DNA from: Pararhodobacter sp. CCB-MM2 | GTDB taxonomy: Bacteria; Pseudomonadota; Alphaproteobacteria; Rhodobacterales; Rhodobacteraceae | Assembly (NCBI RefSeq): GCF_001691415.1 | Contig: NZ_LRRR01000008.1 | Span: forward strand, 1-64,000 | DNA: 64,000 nucleotides | Reading direction: 5' to 3' | In this document: positions 46,981 to 55,672 of the stretch, piece by piece | Position numbering within the stretch: the first letter of the stretch is position 1 | How the letters are laid out: the number at the start of each line of letters is the position of its first letter | Made by a program: the position numbers and the translations under genes | Notes under the pieces: generated by a model | Databases searched by the model: none | The model's input: the letters and a program-made list of their open reading frames with translations, nothing else | Told to the model about the DNA's origin: nothing

Positions 46981-47252
46981 CAGCTTGCCGGGCTTGTTGA
47001 CAAAAGTTGACCTTGCCAAGGTCACGCCCAGCGCCCGAGGGCTGCATGGAATACTGCGAAGGGATGGTGACGGTCGCCATACCTTCACGGCCCGCACCCA
47101 TGCCGGAATCACCCTAAGATGACCCTAAGGTTGAGGCTCTTCGGTAGAGGTGTTAGGCAGGCGCTGCACCCCAACAATGTGGCGCACGAGCCAAGTTCTG
47201 CGCTTATTGTTGCTGTGGCAATTTGTTTTTGCACTTGTGAAGGATTTCCGAT
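46981..47252. other. 272-base gap with an operator-like inverted repeat
   Basis: TGACCTT-GCC-AAGGTCA, 7-bp arms, at 47008-47024, next to TTGACAAAAGTTGAC. A 41-codon TTG frame at 46997-47122 is possible but unsupported. The sulfotransferase promoter probably lies in the AT-rich end of this gap. Confidence 0.4.
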
Positions 47253-48122
47253 TTGAAAGCGCTGACTAGTTTTTCAGACGAACGGCTCCGCCGGCGTTTC
47301 ATGCACACCACTGTTCAAGACACGAGCCTCTTTTCAAGAGTTGTCGTGAATAAAGAAGTGAAGGAACAGTTCGCCAATTTAGCAGCGCCCAAAACGCGCT
47401 ATGTCATCATTTTCACTCCGCGGTCTGGTAGTTCTTGGATTGGGGACCTGCTTAGGGGCACTGGTTGCTTGGGTAGGCCTGGGGAGCCGTTTAATCCGGC
47501 CTTCGTGCCTAGGATGGCCGCACGTTTTATGGCAGATGACTTGATTAGCTACGTTGATATCTGCATGCGACGACAAAGCATGAAACACGTATTTGGCTGT
47601 GAAATGACATGGAGTCACATGAATAATACTCTTGGGGGGGTCGGAAAAATGTTGGAATTGATCCAGCCAGATGCCATCTTCACTCTTTTCAGGGAAGACT
47701 TGGTTTCGCAGGCGGTTTCGCTTAGTCGGATGGCCCAGACACGAGTTTCCCACACTCCAATTGTTGGAGAGAGTGAGCTACGAAACGCAGAGAAAAGCTT
47801 TTTCTACGACCCCAAAGCGATTAAGAACGCTGTACTTTCCCTTCGTTGGCAAGAAGAGCAAATCGAAGAAAGCTTGCTCGAAAAGGGCGTTGTCCCAGTC
47901 CGACTTTCTTATGAAAGCATGTTGGAGACACAGGGTCGCTCAGCATTGGAGGCGATTTCTAATGCACTGGCAATCACGCTCCCCGATGGAAACCTTGAAG
48001 AAACTGAATTTTCGAAAGTCTCCGGCGCAAAGTCCGATGAGTTTGTGCTGCAGTTTCAAGAAGATTTTCCAGAGTATTCTCAATGGATACTTGAAGGCCG
48101 CGGTGCTCGCCTCCCGAAATAA
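47253..48122 (+). CDS. Stf0-type sulfotransferase, island cargo
   Basis: 289 residues. The 5'-phosphosulfate binding loop for PAPS is IIFTPRSGSSWIGDLL (T55-W62), as in Stf0/NodH-like sulfotransferases, with CLGRPGEPFNP downstream and IFTLFREDLVSQAVSL as the 3'-phosphate region. It would sulfate a carbohydrate or lipid, probably part of the cell surface. Counted lines are 43-55% G+C, clearly below the host genes, so it has a different origin from the rest. TTG start at 47253; the N-terminal 45 residues are not typical. Confidence 0.87.
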   Translation: MKALTSFSDERLRRRFMHTTVQDTSLFSRVVVNKEVKEQFANLAAPKTRYVIIFTPRSGSSWIGDLLRGTGCLGRPGEPFNPAFVPRMAARFMADDLISYVDICMRRQSMKHVFGCEMTWSHMNNTLGGVGKMLELIQPDAIFTLFREDLVSQAVSLSRMAQTRVSHTPIVGESELRNAEKSFFYDPKAIKNAVLSLRWQEEQIEESLLEKGVVPVRLSYESMLETQGRSALEAISNALAITLPDGNLEETEFSKVSGAKSDEFVLQFQEDFPEYSQWILEGRGARLPK

Positions 48123-48925
48123 TCCATCCGATAACCTCTTCTGATAGGGAAGGAGCCGGTTGGCATTCCCGAGCATACAACATATGACTTAGGTCGCTAC
48201 CATTCCTATCTGGCGCTTCAAAGCGTAGGGCGCAATCTTGGCCGAGTAGGCAGAGGGTTAGGCGTGCAGCGATAGAAATCCCAAGTCGGCTGAGGCCCGC
48301 ACACAGATCGGTAACGGATCACCCCGCGAGGTGCGCCGCCTTTTCTATTGCCGAGATAGGGGGCTATCGAGTGGCTGGGGGTCCTACGCCCTTGATCCGC
48401 ACCCATGGCTTCACGGCGTCCATTGCAGCGATTTGTCCGAAGTCATCACGCGCACCGCAAACCGACCTGAGTCGATGTATAGGAATGTTGATCCGCCCAG
48501 CGCAGTCCGCCCGCCCCCACGCGGTGTAAGGCCTAGCCGGAATATGTCACCCAGCCACGCGCAAGGTTGCTTTCATTTGCTTTCATGCCCTGTGTGACCG
48601 GAACTAAATCGGTTTGGCTTCTAAGCCGAACGCGCAGAGATACGCGCGCGCGAGGGACACAACCCTGAGACAAGTTAGCTCCGCTGTCCGTTGAATGCGC
48701 AAGGAATTTTGGGTGGGAAAGCGGCTGCGCGTGACTATCCGCCCGAACCAAGAGCCCCTGCCTGCCGTGAGTCGCGAAAAATACCGGGCAAGATATGACT
48801 ACGCGAAGTCCTAAGGGGACCATCACCGTTCACGGCATTCTTTTTCACTGTGTGGGGTAGCGCGTGGGTCAGATCGACTAATGCCGAAAAATTCAGCAAT
48901 CATTTCAATAGGTTGTCTGGGAAGT
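48123..48925. other. 803-base region without a supported gene
   Basis: Lies between the sulfotransferase and the right border of the island. No frame shows a recognised domain, a good ribosome-binding site and a sensible length together. It may be decayed cargo DNA. Its base composition is mixed, with AT-rich patches near 48860-48925. Confidence 0.5.
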
Positions 48926-49002
<77 letters not shown>

Positions 49003-49163
49003 CACGCGGCGGTTTTTGCGGCATTCGCTCAACAGTGTCAAGGGCGTGTGACCGCAGGCCCGCTGGGAAAATCTGCCCGGCGGCGGGCCGTCGCCGGCGG
49101 CGATTGCCTCCTTGCCCGGGGCCGGGTAAGGTGCGCGACCGTTGACCACCACAGGACGTGCCG

Positions 49164-49622
49164 ATGACCCTGCGCAGCCGGATCTCCGAGGACCTCAAGC
49201 GAGCGATGAAAGACAAGGACGCGCTGCGTCTGTCGACGCTCCGCCTGATCAATGCCGCCATCAAGGACCGCGACATCGCGTTGCGGGGCGAGGGCGAGGA
49301 TCGGGAAATGTCCGAGGCCGAGATCACCACCGTGCTGTCGCGCATGGTCAAGCAGCGTCAGGAAAGCGCGCGCGCCTATGAAGAGGGCGGGCGGCTGGAG
49401 CTGGTCGAACGCGAAGAGGCCGAGATCAAGGTGATCGAGACCTACCTGCCGCGCCAGCTGACCGAGGACGAGGTCGCCGCCGCCATCGACGCCGTCGTGG
49501 CCGAACTGGAGGCCAGCACGATCCGTGATATGGGGCCGGTGATGAACGCGCTGAAGACCCGCTATGCCGGGCAGATGGATTTCGGCGCCGTTGGTCCGAA
49601 GGTCAAAGCGCGCCTCAGCTGA
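49164..49622 (+). CDS. GatB/YqeY domain protein
   Basis: 152 residues of the YqeY family: [40 protein letters not shown] near the start, [15 protein letters not shown] and [23 protein letters not shown] at the end. The domain also forms the tail of GatB, which helps tRNA-dependent amidation; the stand-alone protein's role is uncertain. AGGA lies 7 bases before the ATG at 49164, preferred over an in-frame GTG 6 bases upstream. Confidence 0.93.
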   Translation: MTLRSRISEDLKRAMKDKDALRLSTLRLINAAIKDRDIALRGEGEDREMSEAEITTVLSRMVKQRQESARAYEEGGRLELVEREEAEIKVIETYLPRQLTEDEVAAAIDAVVAELEASTIRDMGPVMNALKTRYAGQMDFGAVGPKVKARLS

Positions 49623-49637
49623 GCTGCGGGGCCCGTT

Positions 49638-50138
49638 TCAGGGCTGCTGATAGCTTTTCAGACGGATCAGGAGGGCGGCGAGGGCGTCATGCAGCTCGGC
49701 GCGCTCGTCCGGTGTGAGGTAGCTGCCCAGCTCGACCTCGCGCCCGCCGCCGCCCAAGACCAGATAGTTTTCGACCGGGCCTCCCCTTGGCACGAGGCGC
49801 AGGGTGACCCAATGCGGGTCGGCCTGCCACTCCTGCTTGGGGCTGCGCGGGTTGTGCCGCACCAGCGCGATGCCACGGCGTGACAGGGTCATCTCCTCAA
49901 GGATCTGGCGGTCGCGCCAGTTGCGGTCCAGCCCCAGCCACAGCCCCCACAGCGCCACGCCGGCGAAGGGCAAAAGCCCCCACAGCACCGGCGAGCCCAG
50001 AACCGCGATCAGCGGCAGGGCCAGCGTTGCTGCCGTCATGCCGATGGTCATGGCAAAGCCCCGCGGGTTGAGCGCGTTGTGAGGCCGGGCGGTGAGCCGG
50101 GCCTCGGTGGGGCTGTCGAGGGTCAGGGTCCAGGGCAT
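49638..50138 (-). CDS. DUF2244 membrane protein
   Basis: 166 residues. Two membrane segments near 30-70 (FAMTIGMTAATLALPLIAVLG and VLWGLLPFAGVALWGLWLGL) followed by a cytoplasmic domain with ILEEMTLSRRGIALVRHNPRSPKQEWQADPHWVTL, characteristic of DUF2244. Such genes often sit near cytochrome c oxidase genes, as ctaD does here; a role in oxidase assembly is inference. The start at 50138 is used because the longer upstream frame overlaps the GST gene. Confidence 0.85.
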   Translation of the reverse strand: MPWTLTLDSPTEARLTARPHNALNPRGFAMTIGMTAATLALPLIAVLGSPVLWGLLPFAGVALWGLWLGLDRNWRDRQILEEMTLSRRGIALVRHNPRSPKQEWQADPHWVTLRLVPRGGPVENYLVLGGGGREVELGSYLTPDERAELHDALAALLIRLKSYQQP

Positions 50139-50146
50139 GCCGGGCC

Positions 50147-50788
50147 TCAGCGCGGGCGCAGGGCGTCGAAGGAGACCATGACGTGTTCGGCATAGGCAGG
50201 GCGGTCGCACAGGCGCTGATAGTAGGCGCTGAGCGCCGGCAGGGCCGGGCGGTCGATCTCCAGCGTGTGGTAGCGATAGAGCAGGTTGCCCATGTGAATG
50301 TCGGCCAGCGTCAGCGCGTCGCCCATCATCCAGCGGCGAGTCTTCAGCCGGTCCTCGGCGATCTGCAGTTTGGCGGTGATGCCAGTCATGGCGCGGGCGA
50401 TGGCGGCGTCATCGCGCGCCTCGGCGGGTTGGAAGACCATCGGGTAGAAGACGGAGCCGCCGAAGGGCAGGTTGATGTTCACCTTGGCCCATTCCGCCCA
50501 GCGGTCGACATCGGCGCGGGCGAGGGGATCGGCAGGCCAGAAGGCCTCGGGCGCGTAGCGGTTGGCGAGGTAGCGCACGATGGCCGCCGATTCCCACAGC
50601 GCCGGGCCGTCGCCGTCCTGCAGCACGGGCACGGTCCGGTTGGGGTTCATGGCGATGTAGTCAGGTGTGTCGGTGCCGCCGAAGCGGTGGCCGATATCGT
50701 GACGCTCGAACGGCAGGCCCAGCTCGGCCAGGGTCCAGGTCACGGCCTGGACATTCGATGAATCCGCGCGGCCCCAAAGTGTCAGCAT
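50147..50788 (-). CDS. Glutathione S-transferase family protein
   Basis: 213 residues. N-terminal thioredoxin-like domain (1-80) with LWGRADSSNVQAVTWTLAELGLPFE, the cis-Pro segment NRTVPVLQDGD and the Glu-Ser pair LWESAAIVRYLA; C-terminal helical domain with GDALTLADIHMG. Conjugates glutathione to an unknown electrophile. Eight bases separate it from the DUF2244 gene in the same direction, so the two are likely co-transcribed. Confidence 0.94.
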   Translation of the reverse strand: MLTLWGRADSSNVQAVTWTLAELGLPFERHDIGHRFGGTDTPDYIAMNPNRTVPVLQDGDGPALWESAAIVRYLANRYAPEAFWPADPLARADVDRWAEWAKVNINLPFGGSVFYPMVFQPAEARDDAAIARAMTGITAKLQIAEDRLKTRRWMMGDALTLADIHMGNLLYRYHTLEIDRPALPALSAYYQRLCDRPAYAEHVMVSFDALRPR

Positions 50789-50821
50789 CTTGGTGTCTCT
50801 CGTCGACAAGGGTGTTGGCAT

Positions 50822-50852
50822 AGAAAAAGGCCCCGGCGTGAACCGGGGCCTT
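50822..50852 (-). terminator. Terminator of ctaD
   Basis: 10-bp stem AAGGCCCCGG / CCGGGGCCTT with a 6-nt loop (50827-50852), followed on the minus strand by TTTTTCTA. Located 17 bases after the ctaD stop. Confidence 0.9.
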
Positions 50853-50868
50853 CTGGAGTGTCTCAGGC

Positions 50869-52524
50869 TCAGTGAGCGCGGGCGTGGTCCCAGTCCTCAC
50901 GCTTCGGCAGCTGCTCGAAGGTGTGCTCCGGCGGCGGGCAGGGCAGGGTCCATTCCAGCGTGTCGGCGTGCTCGTTCCAGTAGTTGGCTTCGGTCACGCG
51001 CTTGCCGCGGGTCAGGGTGTAGTACATCACGCCGAGGAAGAAGAGGAACGACGCGAACGACAGGAAGGCGCCGATCGACGAGAACCAGTTCCAGTAGGCG
51101 AAGGCCTCCGGATAGTCGATGTAGCGGCGCGGCATGCCCTGACGGCCCAGGAAGTGCTGCGGGAAGAAGGTCAGGTTGGCACCGATGAACATGGTCCAGA
51201 AGTGCACCTTGCCGGCCCATTCCGGGTACTGACGGCCCGACATCTTGCCGATCCAGTAGTAGATGCCGGCGAACAGCGCGAACACGGCGCCCAGCGACAT
51301 CACGTAGTGGAAGTGCGCCACGACGAAGTAGGTGTCGTGATAGATGCGGTCCAGCGGCGCCTGCGACAGCACGATGCCGGTCACACCGCCCACCGTGAAG
51401 AGGAACAGGAAGCCGAAGGCCCAGAGCATCGGGGTCTCGAACGAGAGCGACCCGCGCCACATGGTGGCGATCCACGAGAAGATCTTCACGCCCGTGGGCA
51501 CGGCGATCGTCATGGTGGCCAGCATGAAGTAGGTCTGCTGGGTCAGCGACATGCCGACGGTGTACATGTGGTGCGCCCAGACGACGAAGCCCAGCACCGC
51601 GATGGCGACCATCGCGTAGACCATCGGCAGGTAGCCGAAGACCGGCTTGCGCGAGAAGGTCGCGATGACGTGGCTGACGATGCCGAAGCCCGGAACGATG
51701 ATGATGTACACTTCCGGGTGGCCGAAGAACCACAGGATGTGCTGGTACAGGATCGGGTCACCGCCACCGGCCGGGTCGAAGAAGGTCGTGCCGAAGTTAC
51801 GGTCCGTCAGCAGCATGGTGATGGCGCCGGCCAGCACCGGCAGGGCCAGCAGGATCATCCAGGCGGTGATGAACACCGACCAGGCGAACAGCGGCACCTT
51901 GTGCATGGTCATGCCGGGGGCACGCATGTTGAGGAAGGTGGTGATGATGTTGATCGCACCGAGGATCGACGAGGCGCCCGAGAGGTGGACGGCGAAGATC
52001 GCGAAGTCCATCGAGAAGCCCGATTCACGGGTCGAGAGCGGCGGGTACAGAACCCAGCCGGTACCCGCACCGCGACCGCCTTCACCACCCGGAACCAGCA
52101 GCGAGACGACGGCGAGCGAGGCGCCGGCGACGTACAGCCAGTAGGACAGGTTGTTCAGACGGGGGAACGCCATGTCCGGCGCGCCGATCTGGAGCGGCAT
52201 GAAGTAGTTGCCGAAACCGCCGAACAGGGCCGGGATGATGACGAAGAACATCATCAGCACGCCGTGGGCGGTGACGAGCACGTTCCACAGGTGGCCATCC
52301 GGCGTGGCGCAGGTGCCGTCTTCGGCCCATTGCGCGCACATGTATTGCACGCCCGGCTCCATCAGCTCCAGGCGCATGTAGACGGTGAAGGCCACCGCGA
52401 CGAAACCGACGATCCCTGCCGTGAACAGGTAAAGGATCCCGATATCCTTGTGGTTGGTGGACATGAACCAGCGGGTGAAGAACCCGCGCTGGTCTTCGTG
52501 TCCGTGAGCGGCTGCGTTGGCCAT
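50869..52524 (-). CDS. ctaD: Cytochrome c oxidase subunit I
   Basis: 551 residues, catalytic subunit of an aa3-type haem-copper oxidase, with twelve membrane helices. Landmarks: [12 protein letters not shown] at the N-terminus, the binuclear-centre region [28 protein letters not shown] and [11 protein letters not shown] with the haem His. It pumps protons while reducing oxygen. The ATG at 52524 directly precedes the standard N-terminus; longer upstream frames are not used. No other oxidase subunit gene is in this window. A candidate FNR-type site lies about 140 bp upstream. Confidence 0.98.
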   Translation of the reverse strand: MANAAAHGHEDQRGFFTRWFMSTNHKDIGILYLFTAGIVGFVAVAFTVYMRLELMEPGVQYMCAQWAEDGTCATPDGHLWNVLVTAHGVLMMFFVIIPALFGGFGNYFMPLQIGAPDMAFPRLNNLSYWLYVAGASLAVVSLLVPGGEGGRGAGTGWVLYPPLSTRESGFSMDFAIFAVHLSGASSILGAINIITTFLNMRAPGMTMHKVPLFAWSVFITAWMILLALPVLAGAITMLLTDRNFGTTFFDPAGGGDPILYQHILWFFGHPEVYIIIVPGFGIVSHVIATFSRKPVFGYLPMVYAMVAIAVLGFVVWAHHMYTVGMSLTQQTYFMLATMTIAVPTGVKIFSWIATMWRGSLSFETPMLWAFGFLFLFTVGGVTGIVLSQAPLDRIYHDTYFVVAHFHYVMSLGAVFALFAGIYYWIGKMSGRQYPEWAGKVHFWTMFIGANLTFFPQHFLGRQGMPRRYIDYPEAFAYWNWFSSIGAFLSFASFLFFLGVMYYTLTRGKRVTEANYWNEHADTLEWTLPCPPPEHTFEQLPKREDWDHARAH

Positions 52525-52574
52525 TCGTTGCTCCCGTTCCCTTGCGAACTTTTTTCTCACGCACGGTCTGGCCG

Positions 52575-52590
52575 GGATTCCATGGAATCC
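52575..52590. promoter_or_regulatory. Perfect 16-bp palindrome upstream of ctaD
   Basis: GGATTCCATGGAATCC, 51 bases before the ctaD ATG in the leader. Long enough to be a protein-binding site or a leader hairpin. Factor unknown. Confidence 0.4.
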
Positions 52591-52663
52591 GGCGTGACTT
52601 AGGGTCGTTCTAGAATGATGGGGCCGCCGCGGCAACGGGCCTGTTGTCGCAGACTGGAAAAAA

Positions 52664-52677
52664 TTGACCCAAGTCAA
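52664..52677 (-). promoter_or_regulatory. FNR/CRP-type site upstream of ctaD
   Basis: TTGACCCAAGTCAA, symmetric, about 140 bp before the ctaD start. FNR-family sites follow TTGAT-N4-ATCAA; the C/G at the fifth base is tolerated in several alphaproteobacterial sites. It would connect oxidase expression to oxygen. Confidence 0.5.
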
Positions 52678-52910
52678 GGACGGCAACCCGTCGCGCGGCG
52701 GGTTTGCGCTGACAACCCGGTGATCCGGCCCGCTGCAGGCGAATCACCACGGGCGTTCGCCCCGGCCGGACGCGGCTTTCGGTAGGCTCTGCGGCTCTTT
52801 CTCACGCGGAATGATCACAAAACAGGCGGTGTCTGAAACATTTTGGTCAGTACGGTTGACTTATATCGAGGCCGGGCGCTCTGTCCTCCGACCAGACGTG
52901 GAGAATGACG

Positions 52911-54152
52911 ATGGATTGGCAAAACGTGCTCGCAGACCGCAACGGACGCATGAAAGCATCCGAAATCCGCGAACTTTTGAAACTTCTGGATCAGCCCGAC
53001 ATTCTTTCCTTCGCCGGCGGCATTCCGGATCCGAAGCTTTTCCCGGCTCAGGCCTACCGCGATGCGATGGATGCAGCGCTCACCGGCCCCTCGGCGGGGG
53101 CGGCTCTGCAATACTCGGTGTCCGAGGGCTACAAGCCTTTGCGCGAATGGCTGGCCGAACACATGGCGTCGATCGGCGTGCCCTGCGCGGCCGAGAACGT
53201 GTTCATCACCTCGGGCTCGCAGCAGGCGCTGGATTACCTCGGCAAGCTGATGCTGAACCCTGAGGATACGGCGCTGGTCACCTGGCCGACCTATATGGGC
53301 GCCTTGGGCGCGTTCAACGCCTATGAGCCTCGCTATGACCGGCTCGATCCCAAGTCGAACCGCCCGGCCTCGGCCATTGCCGACGCCGCGGCCGATGCGG
53401 GCGGGAAGGTGAAATTTGCCTATCTCTCGGCCGATTTCGCCAACCCGACGGGCGAGACGCTGGACCGCACCGGGCGCGAGGCCCTGCTGGACATGGCCGA
53501 CGCGCTCGATTGCGCGGTGATCGAGGATGCGGCCTATCAGACCCTGCGCTACGACGGCGAGCCGGTGCCGCCGATCCTCGCGCTGGAGCTGGCGCGCAAG
53601 GGCGGCGATCTGGAGGCCTGCCGCACGATCTATTGCGGCTCGTTCTCCAAGGTGCTGGCGCCGGGGCTGCGCGTGGGCTGGGTCGTGGCCTCGAAGCCGG
53701 TGATTGCGCGGCTGGTGCTGATGAAGCAGGCGGCCGATCTGCATTCGCCAACGTTGAACCAAATCGCCACCGACCATGTCGCCCGCGCGATCTTCGAGCC
53801 GCATGTCGCCAAGCTGCGCGCGACCTATTCGGCCCGTCGCGACGCGATGCTGGCGGCGTTGAAGCGCCACATGCCTGACGGCGTGCGCTGGACCAAGCCC
53901 GAGGGTGGGATGTTCGTCTGGGTCACGGTGCCCGAGGGCATCGACGGCGCGGATCTGCTGGCACAGTCCCTGCAGACCGAGAAAGTCGCCTTCGTGCCGG
54001 GCCGCGCCTTCTTTGCGGATGGCTCGAACGGCAACACGCTGCGGCTGAGCTTCTCCTGCGCGGACGAGGCGATGATCGAGGAGGGCATGAAGCGCCTCGG
54101 TCGTCTTCTGGCGCGCGTGACGCAATCGGCAACGGCGGTTGCGGCAGGCTGA
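52911..54152 (+). CDS. Fold-type I PLP-dependent aminotransferase
   Basis: 413 residues. The PLP lysine is in GSFSKVLAPGLRVGW (about 243-257), with FANPTGE and EDAAYQTLRYDGE upstream and the substrate Arg in NTLRLSFS near the end. Closest in style to the 2-aminoadipate / LysN-type or MocR-domain aminotransferases (FAGGIPDPKLFP, ALQYSVSEGYKPLREWLAEHM). Substrate not readable. The ATG at 52911 has GGAG at 7-base spacing, better than the ATG at 52905. Confidence 0.92.
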   Translation: MDWQNVLADRNGRMKASEIRELLKLLDQPDILSFAGGIPDPKLFPAQAYRDAMDAALTGPSAGAALQYSVSEGYKPLREWLAEHMASIGVPCAAENVFITSGSQQALDYLGKLMLNPEDTALVTWPTYMGALGAFNAYEPRYDRLDPKSNRPASAIADAAADAGGKVKFAYLSADFANPTGETLDRTGREALLDMADALDCAVIEDAAYQTLRYDGEPVPPILALELARKGGDLEACRTIYCGSFSKVLAPGLRVGWVVASKPVIARLVLMKQAADLHSPTLNQIATDHVARAIFEPHVAKLRATYSARRDAMLAALKRHMPDGVRWTKPEGGMFVWVTVPEGIDGADLLAQSLQTEKVAFVPGRAFFADGSNGNTLRLSFSCADEAMIEEGMKRLGRLLARVTQSATAVAAG

Positions 54153-54173
54153 CCGACGGGGCAAGGTCTTGGC

Positions 54174-54707
54174 ATGACGGATGACCGTGCCAAGACCCTG
54201 CCGCCCGAGATCTTCCCCCTCGATCGCCGCCTGCCGATCCTTGTCGCCCTCGCGGCGGTGGGAATGCTGGTGTTCGGCCTTCTGGCCGAGCGCGGGGTGC
54301 TGGGCGAGCCCGAAGAATTCGTCGGCCCGGCCTTTGCCGGGATCGGGCTGCTGACGGCGGCGGGCGCGATGTACATGACCACCCATGTCTGCGCCGCGCT
54401 CTATGACAATCACGTCCGCATCGGCCGGCAAGAGTTCCAATACAGCGACATCATCGCGGTTTTGGGCGGCGAGGAGGCCCGCCCCGCCACAACCAACATG
54501 CCGCGCCACAAGCAGCCGTTCCTGCTGATCCAGACCCGCCTGCGACCGGCGCCCTATTGGGTGCGGGTGGGCAAGCTAAGGGGCGGGATCTGGAATTTCG
54601 AAACCCGGCTGATGGAACGTGTGACCCTGCGGCGCGCGCAGGAGGAGGCCTCGGCTCAGCGCGCGGCTCAGCGGCTTGTGCAGGCCACGCCTTCTTCGAA
54701 CACCTGA
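54174..54707 (+). CDS. Conserved membrane protein, unknown function
   Basis: 177 residues. Two membrane helices (about 22-40: [19 protein letters not shown]; and 52-70: [19 protein letters not shown]) followed by a soluble domain containing [23 protein letters not shown] and [22 protein letters not shown]-like in character. No family is recognised. The last 40 bases overlap the convergent lipB gene. Confidence 0.72.
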   Translation: MTDDRAKTLPPEIFPLDRRLPILVALAAVGMLVFGLLAERGVLGEPEEFVGPAFAGIGLLTAAGAMYMTTHVCAALYDNHVRIGRQEFQYSDIIAVLGGEEARPATTNMPRHKQPFLLIQTRLRPAPYWVRVGKLRGGIWNFETRLMERVTLRRAQEEASAQRAAQRLVQATPSSNT

Positions 54708-55336
54708 TCGAACTGCCGCTTCAGGGCGACGTCCAGATCGTCCATCGTCACCGGCAGGCCCAGATCCACGAGGCTGGTCACCCCATGCTCGCGGATGCCG
54801 CAGGGGACGATGCCCGAGAAATGCTCCAGCTCGGGCTCCACGTTGATCGAGATGCCGTGAAAGCTGACCCAGCGGCGCAGCTTCACGCCAATCGCGGCGA
54901 TCTTGTCCTCCCGCGGGGTGCCGTCGAGATTGGGCGCCTTCTCGGGGCGGGTGACCCAGACGCCGACGCGCCCTTCGCGCCGCTCCCCGGTGACGTTGAA
55001 CTCGCCCAAGGTGCGGATCACCCAGTCTTCCAGCTTGTGCACGAAGCAGCGCACGTCGCGGCCACGTTTGTTGAGGTCCAGCATGACATAGGCCACGCGC
55101 TGGCCGGGCCCGTGGTAGGTGTATTGCCCGCCGCGACCGGCGGTGAAGACCGGGAAGCGGTCCGGGGCGGTCAGATCTTCGGCCCGGGCCGAGGTGCCGG
55201 CGGTGTAGAGGGGCGGATGCTCCAGCAGCCAGACGGCCTCGTCAGCCTCGCCCTTGGCGATGGCGGCGACGCGCGCTTCCATCGCGGCGAGTGTCTCGGG
55301 GTAGGGCTGAAGGCCCGGCAGGACGCGCCATTCCAT
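54668..55336 (-). CDS. lipB: Octanoyl-[ACP]:protein octanoyltransferase
   Basis: 222 residues. Transfers octanoyl from acyl-carrier protein to lipoate-dependent enzymes. Catalytic Lys in [10 protein letters not shown] (K145, E. coli K135) and Cys in GIVPCGI (C179, E. coli C169), with [21 protein letters not shown] upstream. A TTG start 9 bases upstream is possible; ATG is preferred. No lipA gene is nearby. Confidence 0.97.
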   Translation of the reverse strand: MEWRVLPGLQPYPETLAAMEARVAAIAKGEADEAVWLLEHPPLYTAGTSARAEDLTAPDRFPVFTAGRGGQYTYHGPGQRVAYVMLDLNKRGRDVRCFVHKLEDWVIRTLGEFNVTGERREGRVGVWVTRPEKAPNLDGTPREDKIAAIGVKLRRWVSFHGISINVEPELEHFSGIVPCGIREHGVTSLVDLGLPVTMDDLDVALKRQFDQVFEEGVACTSR

Positions 55337-55460
55337 GTCGCACAACTTTCTTCGAGCCGTGTTTGAACCGTTGCGCGCAACCTAGCGACTAACGGGCAGG
55401 GATCAAGAAGGCCCGGCCGCCGAGAGCGCAGACCAAGGGCCGCAACACGGGGAGACAGAC

Positions 55461-55562
55461 ATGACCACCCTCATCCGCTCGGACAAGCCCAGTGCCGTTG
55501 CCGCCTTGGTGCTGGTCCTCACGCTGACCGCGCTGCCGATCGTCGCCTCCTGGCCGATCTGA
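55461..55562 (+). CDS. Small single-span membrane protein
   Basis: 33 residues: polar MTTLIRSDKPS, then a 20-residue hydrophobic helix (AVAALVLVLTLTALPIVASW) and the end PI. GGGGAG stands 6 bases before the ATG, a good ribosome-binding site. No family is recognised. Divergent from lipB. Confidence 0.6.
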   Translation: MTTLIRSDKPSAVAALVLVLTLTALPIVASWPI

Positions 55563-55672
55563 GACTGATTCGACGCAAATTAGTGCGGGTTGCCGACTCA
55601 TGGCGGGTTGGCGCGAATCATCCCTGCGGATAGCCTTTTCACTATTCAGTGTTTCAGTGCGGGATTTCAGTC

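Larger units (their letters stand above)
52525..52910. other. 386-base divergent intergenic region ctaD / aminotransferase
   Basis: No gene. Holds the 16-bp palindrome and the FNR-type site toward ctaD, and AT-rich DNA around 52830-52865 (TTGACTTATATCG) that probably carries the aminotransferase promoter. Confidence 0.6.

Noticed and set aside
46997..47122. 41-codon TTG-started frame after the HTH/HGG gene
   Set aside because: Weak start, no recognised domain, and it overlaps an operator-like inverted repeat; not strong enough to call.
48331..48597. 88-codon frame in the empty right end of the island
   Set aside because: No family match, no ribosome-binding site, and low-complexity sequence.
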